Source: CAZBUB01 sp964494985 (GTDB lineage Bacteria > Desulfobacterota > Desulfovibrionia > Desulfovibrionales > Desulfothermaceae). From it: a stretch of DNA of 64,000 nucleotides. How positions within the stretch are numbered: position 1 is the first letter of the stretch; each line of letters begins with the position of its first letter. A program made the translations under genes and the position numbers. The notes beneath the pieces were generated by a model. The model did no database searches, was not told where the DNA came from, and saw only the letters and a program-made list of their open reading frames with translations. This document shows, in pieces, positions 45,059 to 53,731 of this stretch. The stretch covers positions 62,001 through 126,000 of the forward strand of contig CAZBUB010000002.1 in NCBI GenBank assembly GCA_964494985.1, read 5' to 3'.

Positions 45059-45424
45059 TTATATTTGTCTGCATATCCTGTCCAGCACCACGTCCAGCTC
45101 CTGCTTTACCTGCCAATAATCCAGTTCCTTGACCTGGACTCCCTTTTTAGCCACCACAGCTATATCCAGATCAGGATCCAAGCACTTTTGTTTGAGCCTA
45201 AAATATTCCCGAACCAGGCGCTTGATCCTGTTCCTAGCCACTGCCTTGCCCACTTTTTTGCTGGCTGCAATTCCTAGCCTGAAGCCTCGACCGGACTTAC
45301 CTGCAGGCAGGACAAAAAGAATAAAGTTTCTGGAATGGTATTTTTTGCCCCTTCTGTAGCAGGCCAAGTACTCTTGTCTGTGTGTTAAACGCCTGCTCCT
45401 GGGAAAGGTAAGCTTGGTGTTCAA
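45059..45424 (-). CDS. rnpA: ribonuclease P protein component
   Basis: Basic protein subunit that helps the RNase P RNA cut the 5' leader from pre-tRNAs. 121 residues. The RNR motif region reads GIAASKKVGKAVARNRIKRL (RNRIKR). Translation appears to start at TTG 45424 because no ATG precedes the conserved LTFPRSRRL; there is no clear ribosome site, suggesting coupling to rpmH, which ends 29 bases upstream. Confidence 0.95.
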   Translation of the reverse strand: MNTKLTFPRSRRLTHRQEYLACYRRGKKYHSRNFILFVLPAGKSGRGFRLGIAASKKVGKAVARNRIKRLVREYFRLKQKCLDPDLDIAVVAKKGVQVKELDYWQVKQELDVVLDRICRQI

Positions 45425-45453
45425 AGTGACACGATAAACCAGTCTGCTAAAGC

Positions 45454-45588
45454 CTAAACAGCCAAACGCTTGCGGCCCTTGGCCCTTCGACGTCTTAGCA
45501 CTGCCCTGCCACCCTTAGTCCTGGAGCGAACCAAAAAACCATGGGTCCTTTTTCTGCTTATTCTGCTAGGTTGAAATGTGCGCTTCAT
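45454..45588 (-). CDS. rpmH: 50S ribosomal protein L34
   Basis: 44 residues, MKRTFQPSRISRKRTHGFLV then a strongly basic tail (GRAVLRRRRAKGRKRL), the full-length and near-universal L34 pattern. ATG 45588 is preceded by GGAGGAGC at the proper distance. First gene of the block reading into rnpA, yidD, yidC and jag. It may mark proximity to the replication origin in many bacteria, but no dnaA or DnaA-box cluster is visible here. Confidence 0.97.
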   Translation of the reverse strand: MKRTFQPSRISRKRTHGFLVRSRTKGGRAVLRRRRAKGRKRLAV

Positions 45589-45635
45589 AAAAGCTCCTCC
45601 TTGCAGTTCATGATTCAAAATTTACAAAAAAGAGA

Positions 45636-45664
45636 TATCTACCCTGAAAATCTCTACACGTCAA
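45636..45664 (-). promoter_or_regulatory. probable promoter of rpmH operon
   Basis: On the minus strand TTGACG (45664-45659), 17-base spacer, TAGATA (45641-45636), about 48 bases before the rpmH start. Confidence 0.45.
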
Positions 45665-45729
45665 GAAATTGCAGGAGACTGCATTTGTAAGAATATTTGC
45701 CAGACTAACAGGACTATTCCTGGATAGAA

Positions 45730-45972
45730 TCACAATTTTTTGCCCAAAATAAGCACCAGGAAGAACACCAGACCTAGACCCAGCAAGAGATCCCTCCTAT
45801 ACCAGGCATAGACAAATAAGCCCAGGACTCCCAAGGAGAAAATCACAGCCTTCACCCATCTCCGGCCGGGTTCTGCACCATAAGCCAACCTTGACTGCCG
45901 CCAATGCAACGTTCCGCTGAAGCACAGCAAAACCATACTTCCCACCAGAACCCAAGCCTGCCATCTGATCAT
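45730..45972 (-). CDS. small inner membrane protein of unknown function
   Basis: 80 residues with two or three hydrophobic stretches: AWVLVGSMVLLCFSGTL near the start, then VIFSLGVLGLFVYAW and LLLGLGLVFFLVLILG separated by the short basic turn YRRD. No family recognised. ATG 45972 has AAGGGAAAATT upstream, a reasonable ribosome site. It lies alone between rpmH and the tRNA gene. Coding potential is supported by the ribosome site and membrane pattern only. Confidence 0.6.
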   Translation of the reverse strand: MIRWQAWVLVGSMVLLCFSGTLHWRQSRLAYGAEPGRRWVKAVIFSLGVLGLFVYAWYRRDLLLGLGLVFFLVLILGKKL

Positions 45973-45981
45973 AATTTTCCC

Positions 45982-46010
45982 TTGACAGATATACTCGCTC
46001 TAGTTATATT
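45982..46010 (+). promoter_or_regulatory. promoter of the initiator tRNA gene
   Basis: TTGACA (45982-45987, perfect consensus), 17-base spacer, TATATT (46005-46010). Transcription would start near 46017, seven bases before the tRNA. Confidence 0.75.
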
Positions 46011-46023
46011 TTTTGTCTGTTGA

Positions 46024-46100
<77 letters not shown>

Positions 46101-46112
46101 TAAAGATGCAAT

Positions 46113-46147
46113 GGGGAGTTGGGCTTGAGCCCGATTCCCCTTTTTTT
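46113..46147 (+). terminator. Rho-independent terminator after tRNA-fMet
   Basis: GGGGAGTTGGGC pairs with GCCCGATTCCCC around TTGA, followed by seven T. A strong, classical terminator 12 bases after the CCA end. Confidence 0.9.
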
Positions 46148-46517
46148 ATCATCATGCAGGTTAAGGCTTGCCTGCTCCTCTGCTAGCAAATTTTGAGCTC
46201 ATAATAAATTTCAGCCATTATGCACCATCTGCTCCCGGATAAGCCTTACTGAAAATGAAGCCAAGGTCCGGGGTTCGGTCCACAGGGCTTTCGGCCCCTA
46301 CTTCTGGTACCTTGACACATTTCATTGGATCCTAGTGCATATGCCACGCATGTTTACACCGTGCACATCTTTTGTCTGCAGAGCAGAGCCTTGTCGCAGC
46401 AGTCGATCCGGAAGACCCCAGGCCTTTTGGGGGTTTCAGGACAACCACCATCTCCTGCTTCCAGACAAACCAATGTATCAGCAAGAAGCCAGTGACTAGT
46501 GACCCCTGAGCAAGAAA
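46148..46517. other. 370-base gap without a recognised gene
   Basis: Between the tRNA terminator and the AEC transporter stop. It contains short hairpins (for example CCCCAGGCCTTTTGGGG near 46420) but no ORF with a ribosome site and no structured RNA that I recognise. Confidence 0.5.
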
Positions 46518-47435
46518 TCACAGCAGGCCCAGCCAGAAGGCATAACTCAGGGCTGAGGCCAGGGTGTTCAGAGCCACTGCTGCTGAGGCCAGATCAGAAG
46601 AGCCCCCCATCTGTGCGGACAAAACCACTGTCACAGTGGCCGGAGGCGCTGCCAGGAGCAAAAGACCCGGCGCAAAGGCCTCTATTCCCAAGCCCAGGAT
46701 TGCGCAGGCCAAGACTCCCATCCCAGGCAAGATCAAAAGCTTTATCAACCCCACGCCAAGGATGGAATATAAGTGCTCGCGCATCAAGCCAAAGGACAGC
46801 GATGCCCCAATGACCAGCAGGGCCAGAGGCAGGGCCATGCCGCTGATGATCTCCAGGCTGCGGTCCACTAGAATCGGCATACCCAGGCCTGCCAGGGAAA
46901 AGCAGATGCCTGCCAGGGCGGAAATAATAACTGGATTGAGCAGCACCTGGGAAATAATCTGCCCGGGCTCTTTGCTGCTCTGCCCCCAGCCCGAGCCAAG
47001 CTCCAGGACCAGGACAGAGAGCATGTTCTGCAGCAGCATCAAAAATCCTGCCAATAAGCTGGCCTGGATCAGGCCCTCCTGGCCCAGGGCATAAAAACAG
47101 ACCGCCAGCCCGATATAGCCTAGATTGCCATGATAGGAGCACTGTACAAAGGTGCCCTGCTCCTGGGCCGGAATCCGCAGCAGCCTGGACAAGGCAAGCA
47201 AAAGCAAAAAGATCACGCCAACAGGAATCAGAACAGCAGCTAAGGCCTCTGGTTGAAAGTGCTCCTGCCAGGAAGCAGAGGCCACTTTCTGGAAGATCAT
47301 GGCTGGAATGGCCAAATAAAATACCAGACGGTTCAAAGGACCCAGAATCTCCTGGGGCAGGAAGGCATACCTGCGCAAGAGCATCCCGGTCAGGATGACC
47401 ACAAATATGGGCAGGATAGTATTTATTATTTGCAA
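46518..47435 (-). CDS. AEC-family (auxin efflux carrier-type) transporter
   Basis: 305 residues, about ten membrane helices. N-terminal IINTILPIFVVILTGMLLRR and the helix-break motif SYHGNLGYIGLAVCFY near residue 100 are family hallmarks. Bacterial AEC proteins export or exchange organic acids such as malate; the substrate here is unknown. It begins at TTG 47435 with GGAG about ten bases upstream. Divergent from trmO with a 52-base gap that must hold both promoters. Confidence 0.9.
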   Translation of the reverse strand: MQIINTILPIFVVILTGMLLRRYAFLPQEILGPLNRLVFYLAIPAMIFQKVASASWQEHFQPEALAAVLIPVGVIFLLLLALSRLLRIPAQEQGTFVQCSYHGNLGYIGLAVCFYALGQEGLIQASLLAGFLMLLQNMLSVLVLELGSGWGQSSKEPGQIISQVLLNPVIISALAGICFSLAGLGMPILVDRSLEIISGMALPLALLVIGASLSFGLMREHLYSILGVGLIKLLILPGMGVLACAILGLGIEAFAPGLLLLAAPPATVTVVLSAQMGGSSDLASAAVALNTLASALSYAFWLGLL

Positions 47436-47487
47436 AACCTGAAAACTCCGCTATCTTACCTGCAGCTCAAAACCAGCAGGAGGCAGC

Positions 47488-47895
47488 ATGCAGTTCAGCT
47501 TCACCCCCATAGGCACCCTGCACACCCAGGCCCAGGAGATCCCTAGACATTGGAGTGTCTCCCGGGTGCAGGGAGAGCTTGATATCGATCCGGCTTATGC
47601 CCAGGGACTGCGAGATATTTCCCCAGGCCAGCATATTGTGGTCATTTTTGTCTTTGACCGCAGTCAACCCTTTGTGCTGCGCAACCTGGTACAAAAGCCG
47701 CCCCACAAGGACCAGGAGCTGGGGGTGTTTTCCACCTGCTCCCCCAGGCGGCCTAACCCCATCGGCATGTCTGTGCTCCAGGTGCTGGAAGTGCAGGAAT
47801 GCACAATAAAGGTCCAGGGTGTGGACATGCTGGACAGGACGCCGATCCTGGATATCAAGCCCTACATCCCTCTCCAGGAGACCAAGGCACAGTAA
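47488..47895 (+). CDS. trmO: tRNA m6t6A37 methyltransferase, TrmO family (single domain)
   Basis: 135 residues, covering only the SAM-binding TsaA/VirR beta-barrel domain: SFTPIGTLHT at the N terminus, GVFSTCSPRRPNPIGMSVLQ (the conserved RRPNPIG signature) and GVDMLDRTPILDIKPYIP. Escherichia coli TrmO has an additional ~100-residue C-terminal domain that is absent here, as in many archaeal and anaerobe homologues. Predicted to N6-methylate t6A37 of threonine tRNAs. AGGAGG lies four bases before ATG 47488. Confidence 0.88.
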   Translation: MQFSFTPIGTLHTQAQEIPRHWSVSRVQGELDIDPAYAQGLRDISPGQHIVVIFVFDRSQPFVLRNLVQKPPHKDQELGVFSTCSPRRPNPIGMSVLQVLEVQECTIKVQGVDMLDRTPILDIKPYIPLQETKAQ

Positions 47896-48067
47896 GGAGT
47901 CTGGCCTGCGCCAACCCCTGCAAAGGGACAATCAGGCCTTCTACCAGCTGCGGTCCACCGGAGCAAGTCCGGGGAAAGCTCTTGACTGTTGCTGATAGCC
48001 GATTGTAGTTTTCAGTACTTGCCCTGCACAGCAGCTGCAGGAAACTAATCTCTGCGGAGGAAGAGAT

Positions 48068-48550
48068 ATGCAGATCAAGACCAGCGATCTTCCAGGGGTG
48101 GGCAAGCGCTATTCTTTCAGCACTGCCCAGGGGGACAAGATGGTGATCATCCTGCACCATTCCGGGCACAGGGAGCTGTTCCACTTCAGCGAAGAGGACC
48201 AGGACGAGCCTGACTTCAGCATGAACCTGAATGATGAGGAAGCCAGGCAGCTCGGGACCCTTTTGCTGGGGGTGGATTACCAGCCAGTGGCTGATGACCG
48301 CATGGAGCTTTTGCTCAAGAACGTGCGCATTGAGTGGATCAAGGTAAGACCCAAGAGTTCCCTGGCCCAACAGAAGATTATCGACTCCCAGATCAGGACC
48401 AGGACCGGGACTACCGTGATCGGCATCCAAAGGGGAGAAAAGATGATCGGCAGCCCAGATATCGAAGAAGTCATCCAATCCGGTGATGTACTGATGGCTA
48501 TCGGCAACCGGGAGCAGATCAAAAAGCTGGAATCCCTTTGCAAAGGCTAA
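48068..48550 (+). CDS. KhtT-like regulatory subunit of K+/H+ antiporter
   Basis: 160 residues. N-terminal YhaT/KhtT-type domain (LPGVGKRYSFSTAQGDKMVI and HHSGHRELFHFSEEDQDEPD), C-terminal TrkA_C domain (GTTVIGIQRGEKMIGSPDIE and VLMAIGNREQIKKLESL) that binds a nucleotide and gates the partner antiporter. ATG 48068 has GGAGG seven bases upstream. Its partner starts 21 bases downstream. Confidence 0.92.
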   Translation: MQIKTSDLPGVGKRYSFSTAQGDKMVIILHHSGHRELFHFSEEDQDEPDFSMNLNDEEARQLGTLLLGVDYQPVADDRMELLLKNVRIEWIKVRPKSSLAQQKIIDSQIRTRTGTTVIGIQRGEKMIGSPDIEEVIQSGDVLMAIGNREQIKKLESLCKG

Positions 48551-48571
48551 AGAAGCAAGAAGGCTCATACC

Positions 48572-49747
48572 TTGGAAAATATTCCTTTCCTACTTCTGGC
48601 CGGCTTTATTCTCTGCGCTTTTTTTCTGGTCAGCTTCACCTCTGAGAAGCTGCGCCTGCCTTCGGTACTGATCTATATCGTCCTGGGCCTGGCTGTATCC
48701 TCCTATTTCATGGACAGCCACGCCATCCATACCGTAGCCGAGATAGGCATTGTGCTGCTGTTCTTCATCCTGGGCCTGGAATTTCCTATGGCCAGGATGC
48801 TGGATATCGCCAAGAGGGTCTGGCCTGCTGGCTTCATGGATGTAATTCTGAATCTGGGCGGGGCGATGCTCATCGGAATGGTTTTCGGCCTGGACTTCAT
48901 CTCCGCCTTTATCTTGGGTTCTGTGGCTTATGCCACCAGCTCCTCCATCTCAGCCAAAATGCTGGAGGAAAAAAAGCGGCTGGCCAACCCTGAGGCGGAG
49001 TTCATCCTGGCCCTGCTGATATTCGAGGACCTGGTGGCCCCTATTCTGGTCTCCTTCATAGCCGGCATCCAGAGCGGCCAGGAAATCACAGCCCCTTTCA
49101 TGCTCCTGCTGCTGGCCAAAATCCTGCTCCTGCTCCTGGGGGCCATTATCATAGGACATTTCGGCTTCAAGAAACTTGACCAGTTCGTGGCCAAGCATAT
49201 CCAAAAGGATTACATGCCTCTCTTGGCAGTAGGTATCGCCCTGGGCTACGCAGGGCTGGCCATCCAACTGGATCTCTCCGAGGTCCTGGGGGCCTTTCTG
49301 GCAGGCGTGATGCTGTCAGAGACAGGGCGTTCTTCAGAGTTGGAGCACCTCTTGGTGCCTATCAGGAATCTGACCCTGCCCTTTTTTTTCTTCTGGTTCG
49401 GGACCACCATCGATCTGGGCCAAGGAGTGCCTTTTGTGGGTATGCTGCTGGCTGTTCTGGTATGGGCCGTGCTGGGCAAAATCTGCACTGCCTACTGGGG
49501 AGGCAGGCTCTTTGGCCTGACCAGGAAAGTTTCCTGCCGGGCTGCCTTCTCCATGGTGCACAGGGGAGAATTCTCAGCCATCATTGCCAGCCTGGCTGCG
49601 CCCCAGCTGCGCATCTTCAGCGGCATCTACATCCTGTTCACAGCATTCATAGGAGTAGCGCTGTTTAACAAGGCCCCGGCCATAGCCAACTGGTACCAGG
49701 AGAACTGGTGCAAAAAATGTGCCCAGGAGGAGGCTGAGGCCAGGTAG
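48572..49747 (+). CDS. KhtU/KefB-type cation:proton antiporter
   Basis: 391 residues, CPA2 family, about twelve membrane helices. Characteristic segments: LRLPSVLIYIVLGLAVSSYF, FFILGLEFPM, GSVAYATSSSISAKMLEEKK, ALLIFEDLVAPILV and a late MVHRGEFSAIIASLA. Starts at TTG 48572 (AAGG eight bases upstream). With the preceding KhtT-like gene it forms a two-gene K+/H+ efflux system, useful for pH or salt stress. Confidence 0.93.
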   Translation: MENIPFLLLAGFILCAFFLVSFTSEKLRLPSVLIYIVLGLAVSSYFMDSHAIHTVAEIGIVLLFFILGLEFPMARMLDIAKRVWPAGFMDVILNLGGAMLIGMVFGLDFISAFILGSVAYATSSSISAKMLEEKKRLANPEAEFILALLIFEDLVAPILVSFIAGIQSGQEITAPFMLLLLAKILLLLLGAIIIGHFGFKKLDQFVAKHIQKDYMPLLAVGIALGYAGLAIQLDLSEVLGAFLAGVMLSETGRSSELEHLLVPIRNLTLPFFFFWFGTTIDLGQGVPFVGMLLAVLVWAVLGKICTAYWGGRLFGLTRKVSCRAAFSMVHRGEFSAIIASLAAPQLRIFSGIYILFTAFIGVALFNKAPAIANWYQENWCKKCAQEEAEAR

Positions 49748-49789
49748 CAGGTTAGTGGTGAGGATCGTAAAGGTAGAAGTCCTCAAGAT

Positions 49790-49866
49790 CGACTACGATT
49801 TCAATTTGCTATGTCCTCCCCTTAATATCGTTGTCGTGGTCGTAATCGTAATCGATATTAATGACC
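49790..49866. repeat. palindromic repeat family 2, copy Q
   Basis: GACTACGATTT on the left and TGGTCGTAATCGTAATCG on the right form an imperfect inverted repeat; CGTTGTCG, TCGTAATCGATATT and TGACCA occur in the same order as in copy P at 40622-40695. The rest of this ~280-base gap holds the asmA terminator. Confidence 0.6.
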
Positions 49867-49952
49867 ATCTAAACCTTTTTTATCGTTTCCAGGCTCTGCG
49901 TGGAAACTCCTCTGGACCCTCCGGCATCCATAAAGAGACCGCAGGAGCTGTC

Positions 49953-49981
49953 AAAAAAAACTCCCACGCAGAGCGTGGGAG
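49953..49981 (-). terminator. Rho-independent terminator after the AsmA gene
   Basis: Minus-strand CTCCCACGC-TCT-GCGTGGGAG (49981-49961) is a perfect 9-bp stem followed by eight T (49960-49953). It lies 49 bases past the stop of the AsmA-family gene. Confidence 0.85.
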
Positions 49982-50029
49982 CAATAAATATGCAACCCCT
50001 TTGGGGTAAAGATAATATCGCCATAGTAG

Positions 50030-52201
50030 CTAGTTACCAAACAGCTTATCAATTCCTTCCTTCAGCTTCTCTTCGCCCTTTTCCAGCTCTTTTCTACCTC
50101 TGTCCATTAGCTCTGATTCCTGCGGCTTTTGACCGGAGTCTTGCTCCTCCTGGACCTCTTTTAGGACCTGGGCACAGGCGTCAGTCTGGGCAGTATCCCC
50201 GGCTAAAATCCCGGCTGCAGCCCCTGCCGGACCCAGGAGCAGACCGCCCCCCACTCCCTTGCCTATGCTGAGCAGGGTCCTGCCAGGATCCAGAACCATT
50301 TTGGGCTGGGCCAGGGTGCCTCCCAGCTTGAAGGGATTGGCCAGCTCGCCCAGGCTAAAGCCTATTTTGCCGCTCAGCTTGCCCAGCTGACCTTGTTTGG
50401 GGTCCGGGTCCAGGCTGATATCCAGCTCCTCTGTGCCCAGATCCACTCCGCCCTTGCCCTTGACGGTCATCAGGTCACTGTCCAGGAGCAGGGCCTGGAT
50501 ATCTGCCAGGCCTTTATTGATCTCTATCTGGGTTATAAAGCAGTTGATCAAAATCCGTTCTTTTTCCTCTCCTGGATTGAGCAGCCTGAGCAGGCTTTGC
50601 TTCAAATCCCCGCCCAGGGCTGAGATATACTTATTCTTCAGGCTGCCCTGGCCCAGGGCCAGCCCGGCTTCCCCATCCAGGCCGGCCATGATGTCAGCCA
50701 CAGAAGCTCCGCTGCCCCTGACCTCCAGCTGGGCGTCCATCTGGCCCTGCATAGTGAATTCCGTATTCAACTGCTCCAGCATCTTGCTCAGATGCAGGCC
50801 TGCGATATCTGTCCTGAGCCCCAGCTCCAGGCCGCTCTGGCTGGAGCTCAATCCTAGATCCGCATCCAGATCCCCCTGGCCCATCTTGGCCTGCAATGGC
50901 TTCAGGCGCAGGCTGCCGTCTCTCAGCTCAGCTTGCATCTGTATATCCTGCATAGCCAGAGCTGGCAGCAGCATCTGATCTACAGAAAGCTGCAGGGAAG
51001 CATTAGCCAGATCCAAAAATTCAGCGTTTATGCGCTGATCCGGGAAGACCCTTTTGGATCCGGAGCCTCCCTGACTGGAGGCCTCCCCTTGGTCCTTTTC
51101 CTTTTTCTTATCCTGCTTGGCCTGGTCCTTTTCTGCAGGCAAAAGCGCAGCCACATCCAGAAGCTTGGAGTCAAGATCAGTCTTGAGCTCCGGCTTGGCC
51201 CCGGACAGATCCAGATCCAAACTGCCTTCCAAATCACTTTCCCCCAGCCTTAGGTCCAGGTTTGATCCCTGGTAGGCCTGTGCGCCGGTATCCTGAATAT
51301 TGGCGGAAAGCCGCAATGGATCCTGCAGCCTGAGCCCCTGGCCCAGCATCTCCTGCAGTGGAGACAGATCCTTGCCCCGGGCTGAAACATCCAGGTCTAG
51401 ACCCTTTTGGGCCAGGACATCCTGAATCCCGCCAGTCACGTCCAGCTCCAGGCCAAAGGCCTGAAGGGCTAAATCCAGCTCCCAGAGCTGATCCTCCTGC
51501 AGCAGGGACTGGATGGAGCCTACCTTGCCCTGTCCAGAAAACTGGCAATCCTCATATACACCCTGCAGCTTCAAGCTGATGTCGCTCTGTGGGGAGTCTG
51601 TGCTGAGTTCCAGCTCCGGCAGCAAAACATCCATGGACTCTTGACTTTGCAGGTCCTGGTACACCAGCGATGCTTCCTGGATCCTCATCTTGTATACCGT
51701 GAGCTGCGGCAAAGACAGAGCTTCCTGGCCTTCCTGCTGCTGGGAAGTATCCTTGGCAGCCTCCTCTTGTTGGCTTTCCCCTTCCTGCGCAGGCTTTTGC
51801 ATCTGGAAATTGAAGCGGTCCTCAGCATCCTTCTCCACGAGCAATCTGGGCCTGACCAGAATCAGCCTCTTGATCTCCACCTGGCCTTTGAGCAAAGGCC
51901 AGAGGGCCACCTGCAGCTCAAACCTCTCCATCTCCGCCATAGGCTTCTGGCTGGCCCAGGGCGCATTCTCCAGGCTGACCTCCTGCACCACCAGGGAAGG
52001 GGACAGGCCGAAATCCAACTCTATATCCCCCTGCATGTTGAGCTGCCTGCCGGTTGCATCCAGGACTGCCTGCTCAATCCTGGGCTTCAGATTATTGAAG
52101 TCATAGGTGGCCACAATCGCGTAGGCGGCCACCACAATCAGCACCAGTAGGCCTACCAGGCCTGCCAGAATCCACTTCCAGGGGAATCCTTTCTCGGACA
52201 T
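50030..52201 (-). CDS. AsmA-family envelope protein
   Basis: 723 residues. One N-terminal membrane anchor (WILAGLVGLLVLIVVAAYAI) followed by the AsmA N-terminal signature (YDFNNLKPRIEQAVLDATGR, then ELDFGLSPSLVVQEVSLENA) and a long repeat-rich periplasmic beta domain; the C-terminal AsmA_2 part includes GKGGVDLGTEELDISLDPDP. AsmA proteins bridge or tune the inner and outer membranes and affect lipid transport; no substrate is assigned. The linker at ~120-145 and ~370-395 is very rich in Gln, Glu, Ser and Lys. Monocistronic. Confidence 0.9.
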   Translation of the reverse strand: MSEKGFPWKWILAGLVGLLVLIVVAAYAIVATYDFNNLKPRIEQAVLDATGRQLNMQGDIELDFGLSPSLVVQEVSLENAPWASQKPMAEMERFELQVALWPLLKGQVEIKRLILVRPRLLVEKDAEDRFNFQMQKPAQEGESQQEEAAKDTSQQQEGQEALSLPQLTVYKMRIQEASLVYQDLQSQESMDVLLPELELSTDSPQSDISLKLQGVYEDCQFSGQGKVGSIQSLLQEDQLWELDLALQAFGLELDVTGGIQDVLAQKGLDLDVSARGKDLSPLQEMLGQGLRLQDPLRLSANIQDTGAQAYQGSNLDLRLGESDLEGSLDLDLSGAKPELKTDLDSKLLDVAALLPAEKDQAKQDKKKEKDQGEASSQGGSGSKRVFPDQRINAEFLDLANASLQLSVDQMLLPALAMQDIQMQAELRDGSLRLKPLQAKMGQGDLDADLGLSSSQSGLELGLRTDIAGLHLSKMLEQLNTEFTMQGQMDAQLEVRGSGASVADIMAGLDGEAGLALGQGSLKNKYISALGGDLKQSLLRLLNPGEEKERILINCFITQIEINKGLADIQALLLDSDLMTVKGKGGVDLGTEELDISLDPDPKQGQLGKLSGKIGFSLGELANPFKLGGTLAQPKMVLDPGRTLLSIGKGVGGGLLLGPAGAAAGILAGDTAQTDACAQVLKEVQEEQDSGQKPQESELMDRGRKELEKGEEKLKEGIDKLFGN

Positions 52202-52386
52202 GATGAGCTCTCCTTCCCGGGATTTTTAAAGGATGCAATGAACAGCCCAAAATTCAACCTGGCTTACTATAATACTCTCTGCTGAATTCGCAATCCTCAT
52301 TTGTAGAACACATGCTCAAGAACACTGCGCTTCAGGCTGGCCCCTTTTTTTGAGGCTTATTGCCCACTGCCGGCCTAAAAAAACAC

Positions 52387-52415
52387 AAAAAAACCTGCCC
52401 TAGGGCAGGTTTTTT
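52387..52415. terminator. bidirectional terminator between greA and the AsmA gene
   Basis: CCTGCCCTAGGGCAGG (52394-52409) is a perfect palindrome flanked by seven A (52387-52393) and six T (52410-52415), so it works on either strand. It should end greA transcription 31 bases past its stop. Confidence 0.9.
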
Positions 52416-52446
52416 GGAGATATCACAATAGGACACTCAGCAGTCT

Positions 52447-52941
52447 TCAATCAAAATGCCCTTCAGGAAATCCTATATATTCCACTGAAATAATTTCGTA
52501 TTCGATTCTGCCCTTGGGAGCTTCAACCACTGCCTCATCTCCAACCTCCTTGCCCAGCAAGGCCCTGGCCAGAGGAGAATGCACTGACACGCTTTTCTTT
52601 TTGTAGTCAGCTTCATCAGGACCCAGCAGAGTAAATCTCTTGCGCTCTCCAGTATCCAGGTCTTCTATCTCCACAGTGGCCCCAAAGGCCACCTTCTCGC
52701 TTTGCATCTCTTGAATATCAATAACATCACATCTGGGCAGCCTGGATTCAATGTAGTTGATCCTGGCCTCAAGCATACCTTGACGATCCTTGGCTGCGTC
52801 ATATCCTGCATTTTCCCGCAGATCCCCTTCTTCCCGAGCCTCTTTTATAGCCTGGATCACCTCGGGGCGCTCTTTCTTAAGCTCCTCCAGCTCCTGACGA
52901 AGCTTTTGAAAACCCTCAACAGAAATCGGAATGCTCTGCAT
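52447..52941 (-). CDS. greA: transcription elongation factor GreA
   Basis: Stimulates RNA polymerase to cleave backtracked transcripts. 164 residues. N-terminal coiled coil with the catalytic acidic tip (EAREEGDLRENAGYDAAKDR) and C-terminal FKBP-like domain ending HSPLARALLGKEVGDEAVVE and EYEIISVEY. ATG 52941 is preceded by AGGAGAAGAT. Single gene with its own terminator. Confidence 0.97.
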   Translation of the reverse strand: MQSIPISVEGFQKLRQELEELKKERPEVIQAIKEAREEGDLRENAGYDAAKDRQGMLEARINYIESRLPRCDVIDIQEMQSEKVAFGATVEIEDLDTGERKRFTLLGPDEADYKKKSVSVHSPLARALLGKEVGDEAVVEAPKGRIEYEIISVEYIGFPEGHFD

Positions 52942-53108
52942 ATCTTCTCCTGGGCTTGTCAGCCCTCACTTAGCCTTTGCTGTATCAATACAGGCGATTG
53001 TCCATGACAAGAAAAAAGCTTAGGTATCTGGCCTTGAGCTTTGTGTCAAGACTGCCAGGACTCATCCTGGATACCCAAGCCTCATCAACCAACAAAGCGC
53101 GTTATGGG

Positions 53109-53570
53109 CTACTCTGAATGATTATTCTCGAAATCCTGCAAAATAGCCTCAGTCAGACGGTTAATGTTCACATTCTTCCTCCTTGTCCAAAGCTCCATCT
53201 CCTTGATCTTATCTCTGCGTTGCCTGGCTAGGGACTTGGAAATCAGTGCTGTGTTCTTGCTGTACCCCCATTTTGCCTTGTATTCCGCAGGGCTCAAACC
53301 ATGTTTGGCAAGATGCAGCTTGTTCAAGACCCTGAGTTTTTTCCCGCACTCCAAACAGACAACGGTTTTCTCCCGTATAGCCTTGTTCGGGTCAGTTGCA
53401 GCAGCCTGAGAGTTCGCTTCTGTCTCAGCTTTGCTGTTGCTAACCTCTAACAGCCCTTTGAGCTGACTGGACAGCGTATGCAGCATGGAAGCCATCTCTT
53501 CTTCGCTCATGCTGCGCACTTTGGCTTGGGCCTTTATTATTTGCAAGGCCTCTTGGACATGTTCTTGCAT
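53109..53570 (-). CDS. MucR/Ros-family zinc-finger regulator
   Basis: 153 residues from ATG 53570 (GGAAGA upstream); an in-frame TTG/ATG extension to 53636 has no site. N-terminal helical segment for oligomerisation; the Ros-type zinc finger reads CLECGKKLRVLNKLHLAKHG (Cys-x2-Cys ... His-x3-His region), followed by LSPAEYKAKWGYSKNTALIS. MucR proteins are H-NS-like repressors of AT-rich or exported-polysaccharide genes. It lies 161 bases downstream of the cyanophycin-associated cyclodeaminase gene. Confidence 0.92.
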   Translation of the reverse strand: MQEHVQEALQIIKAQAKVRSMSEEEMASMLHTLSSQLKGLLEVSNSKAETEANSQAAATDPNKAIREKTVVCLECGKKLRVLNKLHLAKHGLSPAEYKAKWGYSKNTALISKSLARQRRDKIKEMELWTRRKNVNINRLTEAILQDFENNHSE

Positions 53571-53731
53571 AAATCTTCCCCCAATATAAAAAAATGAGCA
53601 ACTACCAATATCAAAACAATCTCTCCAAGGCAACACCTAAGTCTGGCTCTGGCCAGGCATACCTGAAATCCCTGTACTGTGACAGAAGGCGGATCAGGTC
53701 TGATAGTATCCTGGCCAACATGGAGCAAAAT